DNA of 64,000 nucleotides from Rachycentron canadum (GCA_038496675.1 CM076659.1:3962254-4026253); one strand, 5' to 3'. Shown: positions 1-12,185, numbered from the stretch's first letter. The notes: generated by a model not told the origin, from the sequence alone. A program made the numbers and translations.

Positions 1-28
1 GGGGGGGGGGGGTGTGGGGGGTGTGGGG
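1..28. repeat. G-rich simple repeat
   Basis: The window opens with a run of 12 G followed by GTGTG and further runs of five, four or more G. Four G-runs in 28 bases could form a G-quadruplex. The run is cut by the window edge, so its true length is unknown. Confidence 0.8.
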
Positions 29-537
29 TCAGTGAGTGAGGTAGACTATCCTTCAAGCAGAGGATCCAGGTTTAGCCCCCTCCACCCCTTACTTCAGCAG
101 CATCCATCCTGCTGACGTGCCCTTGAGCAAGACATTGAATCCCTACTCGGCTCCAAGGGGGTGCTGACCCTGCTCTGACCTCCCTGGAGGGGGGCAAGAG
201 AAGTGAATTTCACCCACGGGGATCAATAAAGCTTCAAACAGTTTAAAGTGTCCTTGACCTGGCATTAGTTTAGTCTTTTCTGTATGTAATATAGCTGTAT
301 TAAAACTTAGATAGCAAACAGAAGGCATTCCAACAGTGCCTTGCCCAAGGGCTCATGGCAGCCCGCTCTCCCTTTTGCTCTATCAGGCAAGCCACACTTT
401 TCCTGGGATTAGATGTGTGTGTGTAACATGACTTGACAAGAAGAAGAGACTGTAAGCGGTTTCAGATTTCCTCCCATCCTGCCAAGAATATGCCTTGACT
501 CAAAGTAACATTGTTTTTTTTTTTTTCTTTATCAAAG

Positions 538-564
538 TGTGTTGTTGTTGTTGTTGTTGTTGTT
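538..564. repeat. (GTT)n microsatellite
   Basis: About eight copies of TTG/GTT stand within the putative 3' UTR. Reading this as protein gives only a poly-Cys/Leu artefact. Confidence 0.85.
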
Positions 565-1959
565 TATTTCTTTATTTCCTCTCTGAAAGCTTCAGCTTCC
601 ATTCCAGATCTGTCTCCTCCCAGCGCCACCCAGTGGTTCGTTTGGTTAGTCTAGTTTGTTGCTTGGTTAAAAAGCACTCTTGAGTTGGGTTTGTTTGGGG
701 AAATCACTGCTGATGGTTGAATATATATTTTTTTAGCTGTTTTTGAGTGATTTACATAGCAGTGCATAACTGGCTATGGACTATTTAACTTATTTATTAT
801 CTTGTGAAAAAGTATAGGCTACATTGGTAATTTGTGTCCATACTGTATTTATCAAGTATGATGAAGCAATAGATCTATATTCTTTTATGTTTAAATTATG
901 ATCGCCATTATTAATCTGCATAAAGTGGAGTGTATGTTCTTTTCACAGTAATATATATATTTTGTTTTTTGTTTTTTTTTTTCTCCTTTTTTTTTTTTGT
1001 AACTTCACTTGGTTATTTTTATTGTAAATGAGTAAAAAAAAAAAAAAATCTTAATTTAAGAGAACGTATGTGATATTTATTTCATTAATTTTGTTTCCTT
1101 GTTTACGTTTATTAAAAAAAAAAAGTTTGCGTGATTGCTGTTTGCTCCTGAGGTTGTGTGTCAGTGCTGTAGAAGGCTTTTTGTTTTTTGTTTTTTTTTG
1201 TTTGTTTTTTTTCTCGAGGATCCCTATCTAGATGTTTCTGTAGAATGTATAAACGATGTGGTTGTACAGACCGTCCAAACTTTACTTCTTTTGATGATCT
1301 AGATCAGACTTCAGTGACAAAGAACCCAAGTCAATAAATTAACCAAAAAGTATTTTGTTTTCTTTCTGTTTGCACGAGGTCACACTGTGATTCCAGCCAC
1401 GTGCTAAAGAATGTAGCAATCCCTTGTGCCCCAGTATTATTGTGTAGTGCCTAAGGGGTTCACCATCTTGACATGCCTTAAAATTAACCAAATAAAGTAT
1501 TTTTCCTACATGGCATCTTTTTATACACAGGTTGAATTGAATGTAGTGTTGGATTCTGAAACTTTTTTTTTTTTTTAAGAGGTTGTTACCACTCAGACAC
1601 TCTGATAAACAACCGTAACCGTTCTCTAAATCCCCATTCCTCTTGTTTTGATTTCCTTTTGCTCTGTTTCTTTCTTTTTTTTTTTTTTTGATATTGAAAT
1701 CTAGTCTGAGTCTGAGAGTTTGCTGGAGAGGGAAGTGGATGAACATGTTTGGTTTGTACATAGTAGGTACAGGGGGATGCGCACTATGTACTTTTGACTA
1801 CTTTATCAGAAGTAAAGCTTTTTGAATGTAACAAAAAAACGGACAAAAAGACAACGAGAGTTGTAATTTTTTTTTTTTTTTTTTTTTCGGGGAGTCAGTT
1901 CACTACAAATTGAGTGTGAGACTGTTAACTTTGTACTGTACATTTTTTGTAGTTCTCCC

Positions 1960-1965
1960 AATAAA
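1960..1965 (+). promoter_or_regulatory. Candidate distal poly(A) signal AATAAA
   Basis: A canonical AATAAA hexamer lies at the right end of the T-rich segment, with T-rich sequence 15-40 bases downstream. Beyond it the base composition becomes ordinary and a dispersed repeat begins at about 2.88 kb, so this is the most natural 3' end of the transcript. Confidence 0.4.
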
Positions 1966-1985
1966 AATCATTTTGAAAAACTTTC

Positions 1986-2876
1986 GGTCCTCTCTGGCTT
2001 TGATTTCTTCCACGTTCGAGTCTGAAGGTTCAACAGGTGTCGCATCTTGATTTAAGAAAAAAAAAATAAATAAACAAAGTGGGCTCATGATGTTCGGGAT
2101 GGAGACGCCTGGTTCTTGTGCTGCTGACATTATTACATCCGATGCCTCAGCGTGACTATTGTCTTCCTACAGTGGAAACAAAGCCTGAAGGGGGGGGGGT
2201 TGTCTCTGGTATTGTGGAGCCCCTTTCTGGTCTGGGACCCCTCAGGGGGCCTTGTGCAGCAAGTATTGGCCCCTTGTCCTCAGTGTACAGTTAAAGCTCA
2301 CAGTGGTTTGCTTACAGAGAAGGGCACAACCTGAATTCCTGCCTCCGGTCCAACAAAGGAACAACTGAACAGTAGGTGTGTTCTTGACGGGATCGATCTG
2401 ATCGTGAGAGCTCATTATGAACACAGGAGCTGATATCCCGGAATAAAACATGTAATATTACATAATGTGTAATGTTCTGCGGACGGCGATGAGCGACATG
2501 TCTGCGCCATCTGAGGAATGAGCTCTGGAAGACTGAAATGGAAAATGTGCAGGATCACAGCTTGTTGCAGCCACAGCAAAGTCAGCTGGATTGTGTTGGA
2601 GGCTCAGGCTGTAAGTCTGTCTGGGTCTTTGCCATCACGATAAGATTTAAATCTTTTAATAAGTTGTGCATTATTATCCCATTTTCTGACATTCTGGCAC
2701 TCAGTAAATCTTCCCCATCCCTGGAGAACAGCAACTTGAAGTCTATATGAAGATTAAACCCAGGGAGAAGGACTTTTAGAGGGAAGTTGTCTTTGATGGA
2801 TCCACTCATAAGATTTAAATGTCCGAACATGACTCAACTGGGGTCACAGGCCAAAAATAGTGGGAATCCTGGGCTT
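1986..2876. other. Non-coding, nothing recognised
   Basis: Unique-looking AT/GC-balanced sequence. It contains a short A-run near 2057 and a G-run near 2190. The open stretches in all frames are short and have no splice context. Confidence 0.5.
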
Positions 2877-3200
2877 GAAGGAGCTATTTGTAAGTTTTGC
2901 TATTGCTACATAGCCTACATTAGCATTAACAGCTGTTTACTTGCCAGTCTACAGGAATCATGGAGAGCTCAGCCTCAAACTTTACTTGCTGAGCAAGACG
3001 TCTCAAGCAGTGGAAAGCAACACCAGCTCTTTCCTCTGTCATGTCTTAGTTAGCATGCTAACCAGTTAGCTCCAGCCTGTCCCGTTAATTTCTCATAGTG
3101 TCTCACTGCAGCCTCCAATCCCACCTGATGACGTCTGTATTATAACCTCTTGTCTTGTTAACGCAACTGTAGCTGAAGCTCTTATCAAGCGACAGCCACC
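2877..3200 (+). repeat. Dispersed repeat family A, copy 1
   Basis: This copy aligns by eye with 32751-33010 and with 26225-26430. The shared blocks are GTAAGTTTTGCTA-TGCTACA, CATTAGCATTA-CAGCTGTTT, TTAGCATGCTAA-CAG and CCTCCAATC-GCC-TGA. The copies share block order with about 70-80% identity and scattered indels, as expected for an old interspersed element. The short GCTAGC/TTAGCATGCTAA words are typical of fish intergenic repeats. No coding capacity is visible. Confidence 0.65.
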
Positions 3201-5365
3201 ACTATCTGAAGAAGACCATGGCCTGCGGCAGAGAAAACTGACAAATGGGTCCTTTAATCTAAAAGCAAACCAATAAATACATGTAGCACAATGACATAGA
3301 TTTGCAAAATAGTAGAAAAGTAAATTGAAGTACTGTACTTCAGTAAGTGTGTTTTCCACCACTGAGGTTAAGAAGTGACTGATAAACAGGCCAAAAGTCG
3401 GACTGACTGCTCACTAGTGTGACAAATCAATGTGCTTCAGTCACACCTGTATGACCTGTATGTTGCTTGACTCACTGATCCTTCCAAATAATATATCGGG
3501 AACCTGTTAGTGTGAGAGATATGACTGAGTACTGAGGTCAGACGGGCTGAGGTGGATCAGTCTGGGAACTGAACACCAGCAATCGGCTCATAACTGATTA
3601 ACCCTGTGGCTGTAAATGTGTTTCTACTATCAGTGAGCGGGTAAAACGGGGACAGTAGTGTATTTTTCAACTCTCCGGCCTGTGGCGGGGCAAAATACAT
3701 CCAGCGTCACATTCGCTCATGTCTAGACCAAGGAGCTGCCCCTGTTGCGAAGGTGCCTCGGTTTTCAAAGAAAAGCAGTTTTCTTCAGGCTATGCAGCAA
3801 AGTTATCTGTGGTAGCAAAGGCATTAAGAAAATAAAGGGCCAAAGAGTCATGTGGTGCCTGGAGTTCACGCCAAGATAAGGCAGGGTGATAAGGGCCTCG
3901 GCAAATATTTACCGTGTCCTCAGGATTTCATAATGAAGTGTTTATCAGAGCAGAGCCAAAGGACTGCACAATGCACCAGGCCCCGCCAAGTAGGATCCAC
4001 ATACCTGTGACTCAGTGTGTGTGGGACTCAGTCAACAAACCCATAATGTTTAATTGAGTTTTCTAACATTTATATATGTTATGTCTATAAAAGATTGTCT
4101 TTTCCTTTATTAGGATGCATGTATGTATGCAGTGCTGTTGGTGTGTGCACACAGAGGTCTCGCTGGTTAATAGGGTCTGGAGCTCCTACAATGAAAGGAA
4201 ACGCTCTCTGACTTGTGATTAGGGCAGGAAGAGTCCCACTTCCTGGCCACCACCCATTTCCACCTCTTCTTCGTCCTGCTGTTTTTCCTCCTCCTTTAGT
4301 TTCCCTTCTCCTCTGTAGTGGCGGCTTCTAGAAGTTACTATTTGTGTTGCTGCACTGGGAAGCTCGGCTCGTCCTGGTATTGTTTTGGCATGCTAAGCGC
4401 AGACCTGGGGTCAAGTAGTAACAGCACATACTTTTAAACTTTGTTTTAGCCACTACATGGGTGCCAGATGGGTGGCAGTTTGCCAAATAGAAAGCAGAGA
4501 CCAGAGGTTGTTCATCATCTTTGTGTTGAAAAAAACAAATTAGAATCAGATAAGGCCTCAACCTTCCATTTGATCTGATTTTCCCTTTTGTTCTTATTGA
4601 TTTAGTAATAAAAGTAGAAGATTACAGCAATTTAAAAGAAATCTTTCTGTCTTTAATGAGCTATAATTGCAGCTTATAATTAAAATGAAAGTAAAAACAG
4701 TTTATTTCTTTAACTAATGACCTCTTCCTGCTTCCAGGGCAAGAATCACTTGGTGTCATAAATAAGTGATGAACCTTTAAAAGTCTCCTTTGTTTCCTTA
4801 TCTGTGATTGTCAACTTCTTCTTGACACTATTCTGGTTTCACAGTAAAAGAATATGTTGCATGTGTGTGTGTCTGTGTGTGAAACTGACTCCACCCAGTT
4901 GCCACTAATGCAAGATTCAACCAAACATGCTGCAAATATCTAAGGTTCACTTAAAGGCCATCTGAGTCCAACTTTGGGATCCATTTCTTCAGCTGAATCC
5001 ACAACCGGCCTGAGAGGACTGTAACTTAAAGCACATCCATGTACCTTTGGAAAAAATAAATAACATCTTCTTCCTGTTCGACATGAAGAGATAAACAATA
5101 AGCAGATGAACAGGACCTGAGCTCAGTGACTCTCAGGGGGTTTACTGGGTCTGGTTTGACCAGGACCCTATAGCAGTGAAGACATTTTATACAAACTTAT
5201 TCAGGTTGCTGTTTTCATGGTGCTTTCATACTAATACTACTGTTGCGCCACCGTTAGCATGACACGGACACATTTTTCACAGATTTTTATCACAAAAGTT
5301 TGAAAGGAAGTAAATGAGACTTACCTCACCAGGAAGCATGTTTGTTATCAGTTAGATCACCAAAT
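3201..5365. other. Non-coding, nothing recognised
   Basis: Unique-looking sequence with a short TG tract at 4862-4880. No open frame with splice context, no RNA gene and no repeat that I can match elsewhere in the window. Confidence 0.5.
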
Positions 5366-5830
5366 GATAATATTTTAAAGCTGCACCAATCAATATTTTT
5401 TACACTCTCAACAAATTACTTTTGCAAAATGTTCCAGTTTTTTTTGCTTTTATTTCCAAATTGATCGTTTTCTTGCTCTTGCTGAATCATTGCTAGCTGT
5501 ACCGAGCAGATGTTTGAACCCACCCTGCACTAAAAACATCAGGCTCAGTTAACAACTAGCTGGTGAACATTTAACAGCTAAAGAGCCACATGTTTTTCTT
5601 GCTCGCTGTAGTTGACCAGAGCACGAAAAGGGGAGCGAGTGCTGAACTAACTTTGTCAGGTTGTGCCAAACACGACTCCAAATGAAAGCTAATGTTACTC
5701 TGTGTGACTGTTAAATGTGTAAATAAGGAGCGGTTTTATCAGAAAATCGCCATAATAAGTTTATTAGATGACCCTATGCTAAAGTTGTGTTTACAGGTTG
5801 TCAGCTGCCCCCAAATCCTGGGAAATGGTG
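5366..5830. repeat. Possible degraded interspersed repeat
   Basis: The phrase order (AAAGCTGCACCAATCAATAT, then AACAGCTAAAGAGCCACATG) resembles dispersed repeats I associate with fish intergenic DNA. There is no second copy in this window, so the call rests on recall of the family only. Confidence 0.25.
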
Positions 5831-7552
5831 AAAATGTGCCAGCGAGCTGAGGTTGGCACTTGTTGCCACAGTGGCTACTATTCAGCGCAGGGTCCATCGT
5901 ATCTGAGAATTCACAAGTAATAGCACCAGGTAAGGGCGTGAATGGGAATTACCACCAACTTAACCGGCAGTTTCACCATTTCGCTCAAGTGGAAAATGGC
6001 AAAGACCTGCCATATCGGGGGAGAATGCAGGTATTTGACATGCGACACAACGATCTTTGTGTACTACTGCATTGCACAATATTTTGGTACATTTTGTACT
6101 TTTATTGGCTGAAAAATACCACTCTAGTGACTGGCTCGAACGACAACGAGCACGTCTGTTTGAGTAAACCTCAACAGTTTTATATGGCTGAAAATAAAAA
6201 AGTAAACTCGACACACATAGCATGAAACTGTCAGTACGACATTTCACCAATATCACCACTGACAGGTCACATTAACTTGCACCACTGCTTCTTTCATTGA
6301 GGCTAAAATCATAATCTTGACTTTATTTTCAGGAAGCAGCGTCCGACCCCACGCTCAGCTGAGCCCCCCCCCACAAGGTAAGCCAAGGTAAGCCACAGTG
6401 CACAGATGCTGAATAAGTTCGTGTTGTTTGCCCAGTGGATTTGAAGTCTGGTGATGGTCGGAGGTGATGGGAGGGAGGATGGAGATGCGGAGGGGTTGAG
6501 GGAGTTGTCTGAGGCCGGTCACGTTCGACCGGCGCTGCCTGGTCCTCCATGTTCCTCTCCCTTCAACGCCTGCCGAGCTGTAAATATTTACAGAGGGGCT
6601 GAATGTTTACCACCAATGCTTGTGGCCTCCTCAGCGCACGGCCCGTGTGCATGTGAGTGTGTATGAGCGACGCAGAAGAGACAGTGTAAACCCTCAGCTG
6701 TATGTGTGTGTCGGATGAGGTACTTCCCTTGGTCTCTCCACAGTTTACTAACACTGGCCCCTGGCTCTTGTTCAGGCCCCGACTCTATGAATCAACAGAG
6801 AGCGCCGACGAGAGGAGAGGCGGTCGCACCTCACTCTACCTTCTCTGACCCCTGCAAATGACAGAGAGAGAAAGATGGGAGCAGTGTTTGTTTACCTCGC
6901 CCCACCCTGTATACGAGGCCGTGCTGCTGACATCACGTCTTTGTGGGTGGAACATTCTCATAAGTGTTTTCTTCACTCTTTTCCAAATGTAAATAATACA
7001 GACGGTGTAAATACCATAAGGGCTGAGGCCATTTTTAGTCAGACCGTTCTGTGTAAGGATGTTTCCAGATTCATGAAGCCCAGGCTTGAATGCGTGGGTG
7101 GAAGTTTCACTGTGGTAACGGTTAATGAGGAACACACACATCTGGACTGGCTATAATTCTGTTTTCAGCTGCTTTAAGTCAGAGATCAGAATATTCTTGG
7201 ATGCCCTTTAATCTCCTACAGTCACAGTGAACTTACCATCCAAGATAAGACACTGTTCCACCCCCCATGGTGCAAGAAAACCTCCCGAATCCATGCACGA
7301 AGGAGCTAGTTATCCCTTAACAAATGAAGATAAAAATAACTTGATATCACATGCGCACACACTCCTTCATTAATTGATGGATAGATTTTGCTGTAGTGAA
7401 ATGTGGAAATTAGTTTGGATTATTTTAACATATAATGTAATTAAAAGCAAGGTCTCTGGTTGAAAATGTACTTATGTTAAAGCGTTAGCATTAGAGTTAG
7501 CATACCTCTTCCTTGTCACACTTTTTTCTTATCTTTTTCTTCATGCTTCTAT
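5831..7552. other. Non-coding, nothing recognised
   Basis: Mixed composition. A small direct repeat AAGGTAAGCC lies at about 6375-6395. Open frames of 93-121 codons at 5860-7156 lack exon-like codon use and splice pairs. Confidence 0.45.

Positions 7553-7633
<81 letters not shown>
7553..7633. repeat. (TAGA)n microsatellite
   Basis: A perfect tetranucleotide array of about 20 units. A second GATA-type array of similar length and the same strand sense lies at 28397-28489. Confidence 0.97.
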
Positions 7634-9330
7634 TAAGTGGGCCTTTGATCTCTGGCTGCACTGATCCCAGGAAGGGTGTATTTTGTTTCTTATTGATTCA
7701 ACTTTTCAGTTGTTATTTGTCCTTTCACAGGTTATATGTTCTCACTTTAAATGCTAATCTAACAGAGTGAAGAGTCCTTTATTACTACGGGCTAATCTTA
7801 GCCAGCACAAGCCAGTGGCCATACCAGACCAACCTGAGCTGCAGTAGCCGGATGTGTTTTGTTGCCACGAATTCAACTTCACTCGATGAAGAGAAGAAAT
7901 CGAGCTGGAGACGGTGGAGCCAACAGTGAATGTCTATCTATAACGCCGCTGTGCCAGTAGCTTTCAAAACAGATCTGATTAGTTCAAGTACCGAGGTACG
8001 AAAGAGCGGAGCCTGAAAATAACAATCACTATCTCTGTGCTATATGTGTCACTCAGTCTGCCTGTTCAGCTTTTGCAGGCCAACATGACCAGAGAGCTGA
8101 AGAGACAGAGGGCAGGCGTGAAAGTCCCAAGCCTGGGTATTTGACAGACATAGCTGTTAAAAAATTTAGCATGTCCTATCTAGTACAGTAAGGGGCTTTA
8201 CTTAGACCAGGCGTGGCCTCTAAACATGTGATTGGCAGCCGAGCTCAGAGGGCGATAAGGAAGTATCTGTGAGGTGAGAGGGTGGGATTGCAGAAGAAGT
8301 GAATGCTGGGAGTGTGTGTTGACATTGCGTGGCCTACTTACACTTTCTGACCAATGGTGTTGAAGACAGAGAGAGCCACACATGAGATCTCAGCCGTGAT
8401 GAATGAAGCTTCATGGTCAGCGCTGCGGTTTGAGAGCGAGCAGAGAGTGAGAGAGAAGGGGAGTATGGCAGTAAGTGACTTAACTGACATGAAAATATTT
8501 AATTCGGGTGTTTATTTGGAGAGGATCTTGGCAGTGAGCATGTCCCTGACTTCTTTCATTTCCCTTATTACTCAGTAAACACTTTTCAGCCTGGAAGAGA
8601 ATCCCTGGGGTCAGTGTGTTCAGGTTTGTGTCCATGCGTGTATGAGTCAACGTGGATGTCCGTGCACCCTTTCTGCAAGGGGTAATTACATATAATCATC
8701 CAAAATGTTTATACTGTACAAATAGCATAACTATGCTGAGTGAGTGGCTGTGTAGGATGAGTATAACTGGTGTTGTGAATGAGCCCGGCCGCTCCGTGAT
8801 TACCCAGATTGTCATGTAGCAAGACCGAGAGCCTGCTGACACTTTTTATGCCCGCCATATCCATACGGCACTCAACAATATATCATGAAGACGTACCCTA
8901 TAATGTACTCGCTGTGTTTCGTGGCCGTTCTCATAGTGGAACCTGCTGGATTGAAGCGTCCTACATTCATAATCTTTATATAAATACCATTACCCTGACG
9001 AGCCTCCCCCACTAAAGTTTTTCCAATCAGTCCAGTCACGTTTTTCAAACTAATTAAAAAAAACACATGCTTCTTATTAAACCCTTCATCGAGGCACACT
9101 TTCATGATGCACACTAGACTGTACATCATGCTTGTGTCACTGTATGGCTCTCGTTTTGCATTTCCTCTCTAATTAGAGCCTGATGTATCACTTCCTTGGT
9201 GTTATTCAAATGTAATCAGAGAACATTGTGTTTCTCTCAGATTAAATAAATGGTGCACAAAGAAGTTTAGGTTCTCCAGTACCTTTGTTTTTGGAGCTAT
9301 GCTCGCAGGTTTGGCCTGTCACTGTGGTCC
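7634..9330. other. Non-coding, nothing recognised
   Basis: Unique-looking sequence with no microsatellite above about 15 bp, no convincing exon and no internal repeat that I can match. Confidence 0.45.
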
Positions 9331-9555
9331 AAACTGAAATGTCTCCACTATTACTGGATGGATTGCAATGGAGTTTGGTGCTGATGCCAATGGTCCCCCT
9401 AACGACTTCATTCATGATCTCTTGACTTGTCCTTTACCCACACTATGAGGTCGATATTTTTGATATTAGTGAAATGTTTCAACAGCTTTTTGATACATAT
9501 TTTTTTATTTCAAAGGTATTATTTGGACATTTGTGCCTCTAATTTGAAAGACACA
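9331..9555 (+). repeat. Fish-type dispersed repeat family B, left part
   Basis: The text GTCTCCACTATTACTGGATG, then GGATTGCAATGGAGTTTGGT, then CATTCATGATCTCTTGACTT matches a repeat I know as widespread in percomorph fish intergenic DNA (consensus of the kind: two-word phrases about an 'ACTATTGGATGGATTGCCATG' core, then 'TTTGGT'). It is interrupted by the SINE at 9556-9669 and resumes to the right. Recognition is from memory of the family, not from a search. Confidence 0.55.
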
Positions 9556-9669
9556 GTGAGAGGGAGCCAGGGAGGATGACCTGAAGCAAAGGGCCACAGG
9601 TTGTATTCAAACCCGGACCCCTGTGGTTAGGATCAAGCCCTCATGGTACACTCCACCAGGTGAGCCACT
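9556..9669 (-). mobile_element. tRNA-derived SINE, degraded
   Basis: Read on the minus strand, this starts with an A-box-like TGGCTCACCTGGTGGAGTG. About 50 bases later comes a B-box-like GGGTTTGAATAC (canonical GGTTCGAATCC), then a tail CCTTTGCTTCAGGTCATCC and a CT-rich end. Box order and spacing fit an internal RNA polymerase III promoter. The layout matches tRNA-related SINEs common in teleosts, whose usual start (GGCGCC before the A box) is lost here. The B box carries changes from consensus, so current transcription is unlikely. It cannot be a functional tRNA gene because the acceptor stem and anticodon arm do not fold. Confidence 0.75.
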
Positions 9670-9890
9670 GTTATTTTGGCACAAGATGTGGTACAATTAT
9701 TTAGATTTCCCTTGGGATTGTACCAACTTTGGTACATTTTATTTTGTCTGTAGTGGCAATTTTCTGATGCTTGTAAAAAACTTGAAGGTTAACAGTGTTG
9801 ACTTTATAGCAAAACATTAACATGTTAGCATTGTCATTTTGCACACATGCTAGCATATTAGCTAATACAGGCTCTTAGTCTTGTTTCTTC
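9670..9890 (+). repeat. Fish-type dispersed repeat family B, right part
   Basis: Continues the element begun at 9331. GGGATTGTACCAACTTTGGT is followed by CATGTTAGCATTGTCATTTT, ATGCTAGCATATTAGCTAAT and CTCTTAGTCTTGTTT. The last blocks match the end of the same family as I remember it. The left and right parts are therefore one old element split by the SINE. Confidence 0.55.
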
Positions 9891-10148
9891 CACTGTCGAC
9901 ATCGACCAGGGACTGTGACCGTTTTCATGATAATCATTTGTACCTATAATCCTTTACATGTGGATGTGAGTCCATAAAGCATAAAAAAAAACATCATGAA
10001 TGCTCACTAGTACATGTGAATTGATAAAAGCAAGATATGGAAATGTTCAGAGTCAGAGCTCAGAGCATCTTTGAGGTTTGACCTACATCTGGCAGAGAGT
10101 TAAAGGGTCTAAGGGTCACCTCGTCCCGGATGTGGTGCCGGTGAAGCC

Positions 10149-10166
10149 GTGTGTATCTGTCTGTGT

Positions 10167-10201
<35 letters not shown>
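10149..10201. repeat. (GT)n microsatellite, compound
   Basis: GTGTATCTGTCTG lead-in followed by a pure TG array of about 15 units. Confidence 0.95.
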
Positions 10202-10203
<2 letters not shown>

Positions 10204-10659
10204 AACAGAAGAAGAGGGGTGGTGGTCAGTACTTCTCGGCCTAGTTGCAGTGCTCTTACTCACGTCCATATTTCATAACTGTGGCTTTCAAACAAAAGCC
10301 GTATGTTGATACAATCTACTGCCCAGCCGGAGGAAATGAGTGTTTGTGTGCTCACTAATGATGTTTTTATTTCTCTTTCTAATGCGATCCAGTTTTTTCC
10401 ACTGAGCTCATTAGATTCCTCTGTTTCATTTCTCAACATAACCACATATCTAGTCTTCTGTGGGCAGATTGTTTCATCGTGCTTGTGTGATGATGAAAGG
10501 CACATGGGTTTTTTTTTTTACCAGAAACATGCCCAGGGTAACATCTGTAGGCTGTGTGGAGGTCAAACCTGCAACCTTGATTTTTCCTGGGCTCACTGAG
10601 AGTTTCCTCTGTAAAGCAGAGTTTTAATTAAAGGAAATTGTTAATTTAGGTGTCAAAAC

Positions 10660-10662
<3 letters not shown>

Positions 10663-10693
<31 letters not shown>
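10663..10693. repeat. (AT)n microsatellite
   Basis: About 15 units of AT. It is self-complementary and so can extrude as a cruciform. Confidence 0.95.
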
Positions 10694-10694
<1 letters not shown>

Positions 10695-11084
10695 CTTGAC
10701 TGTAGATTCATTTGCACTTGTGCCATGAACTGAGGCAAAGATGCTTAAAGGAAACTTGACAAGAAAAAAGTTTTGGGATTAGTCAGAGGCTGAGCTGTCA
10801 CTCGAATACCTACATGTCAATGGGACCAGTTGGTTCCTATTAACTGGGATCTAACCCAACACAAGAGCTGGGTCATGTCCGAGTTATTCTGTTTTCAGTT
10901 TTATCAGGTCCAGTTGTGTCCTATCCTGTTACTGGTTTCAGGTCTGTGAGTCAGTACCTAACTGGATTCCAGCTCACAGGAGAAAAATGTGTTGAAATAG
11001 TAAGGTGCAGGGAAGGATTATGTGTAAACTACCTTGAGTTTTACTCATCAGTTGCTCATTGTTTCTGCTCCCTGAGTTAATTAG

Positions 11085-11525
11085 TTTATAAATGTATCAA
11101 CAGTTTAGTCTCTTACCGAACTCATTCAAAGGCAGGACAGTCACAGAGCAGTAGGAACGCAGTGAATGGAAACTGCAAAATACCACATCATAGATCTAAA
11201 TCTGGACAATCAGCTTTCTCCATAAAGGGCTGTGAACTATTGGACACGTTACCATCTGAAATCAAATTAACTCCAGATATAAAAGCAAATCTGCACCCAT
11301 AGTTATTGACTGTACAGCTGTATAATAACAATAATCTTGTGTTAATTTTGCTGACTATGCATCACAATGTTGTTGTGTATTGTGGTTTTATGATAATGCA
11401 AATCTTAATCACACTCTGCAAAACTAGAGACAAGAGTTGGAAATCAGCAGTAGCTGTGCAACACGTTAGTTTCATACCTTGTACTGAAACTATGTTAAAT
11501 TGTCCCTAACAAATAAACAAATAAA
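11085..11525 (+). mobile_element. 3' end of a non-LTR (LINE) retrotransposon, plus strand, degraded
   Basis: In the frame at about 11209-11290 the translation reads SAFSIKGCELLDTLPSEIK. This matches the final reverse-transcriptase ORF motif of fish LINEs (consensus of the kind FSVxGPxLWNSLPxxI). It is followed by a non-coding tail with TTGTGTATTGTGGTTTTATG, GACAAGAGTTGGAAATCAGC and a terminal (AATAAAC)n-type 3' end at about 11508-11525. ORF end, tail and A-rich 3' repeat are in the expected order. The upstream part (from about 11085) carries frame breaks, so this is a dead 5'-truncated copy. The clade (Rex/L2/RTE-like) is not resolved. Confidence 0.6.
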
Positions 11526-11974
11526 CTAAAGTGAATGTAGCTCAGCTTGAATCTGTTTTAAAGAGGATCCAAACCTGTTGAATTTATGAGTTATCAGTCA
11601 ATTCATATGACTCAATGTCTTTTTTAAATTGAATTATGCAAGTTTGCTTCTGTTACCTTCAGGTTTAATTGTTGTTCTTTCATTTCATTCATACATACAT
11701 TCATTGAGTGATGCCATCTGTTAATAAATAACTTCTTGCAGTTCTCATGAGGTCAGTCCAGCCCTGGCAGTTGAATTAAAAACGCATTCAGTCTTTGTAA
11801 CTGTTTGCATGTGTCCATGTACAGGGCCATATATCAGCCCGTGGTGGCCTCACATACTGGAGGTCTTGGCTCTGCTTGTAGGCTGGAGGATCTGATGTTT
11901 GGCAGCCCTGGCCATGTTCACAAACTCAGTGTTAGACAATTTGCCTTACAGACCTGCTCCCCCCCCCAACGCCT
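11526..11974. other. Non-coding, nothing recognised
   Basis: Unique-looking sequence between the LINE remnant and a trinucleotide tract. No feature seen. Confidence 0.4.
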
Positions 11975-11991
11975 CACCACCACCACCACCA
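11975..11991. repeat. (CAC)n short array followed by CT-rich tract
   Basis: About six CAC units, then ATCCTCTCTCTC. Polyproline/polythreonine readings of this segment come from the repeat. Confidence 0.8.
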
Positions 11992-12185
11992 TCCTCTCTC
12001 TCTCCATCCATCCTCTGCCGGTGCGCTGCAGGCGGATGCAGGTCCTGGAGCTGCAGCAGCCGGCCGGCCCTCCGATCAATGCTTCCTTTAAGGGTAAGTG
12101 GAGCTGAGCTGCAGCACAGACCACCTTTATCTAGCACTCTCAGGACACTCATTCATACACCAGAGAGGGGGAGCTATCTGAAGCA

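Larger units (their letters stand above)
1..1985 (+). other. Probable 3' UTR of a plus-strand gene whose coding part lies left of the window
   Basis: No coding exon is visible here. The segment is AT-rich with many T-runs of 8-17 bases on the plus strand, and it lacks the CA/GT microsatellites that fill the rest of the window. Poly(A) signals AATAAA occur at 225-230, 1333-1338, 1491-1496 and 1960-1965; the last is followed by T-rich DNA and is the best candidate for the distal cleavage site. An AU-rich-element nonamer (TTATTTATT) lies at 790-798. Sparse repeats, T-richness and several poly(A) signals are typical of long 3' UTRs of vertebrate regulatory genes. I cannot name the gene. T-rich intergenic DNA is the alternative. 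Confidence 0.42.

Noticed and set aside
7553..7633. GATA arrays as GATA-factor regulatory clusters or a CRISPR-like array
   Set aside because: These are perfect tetranucleotide microsatellites without spacers. The GATA words come from slippage, not from selected sites.
9556..9669. Functional tRNA gene
   Set aside because: A and B boxes are present, but the acceptor stem, anticodon loop and CCA-proximal end do not fold. It is a SINE derived from a tRNA.
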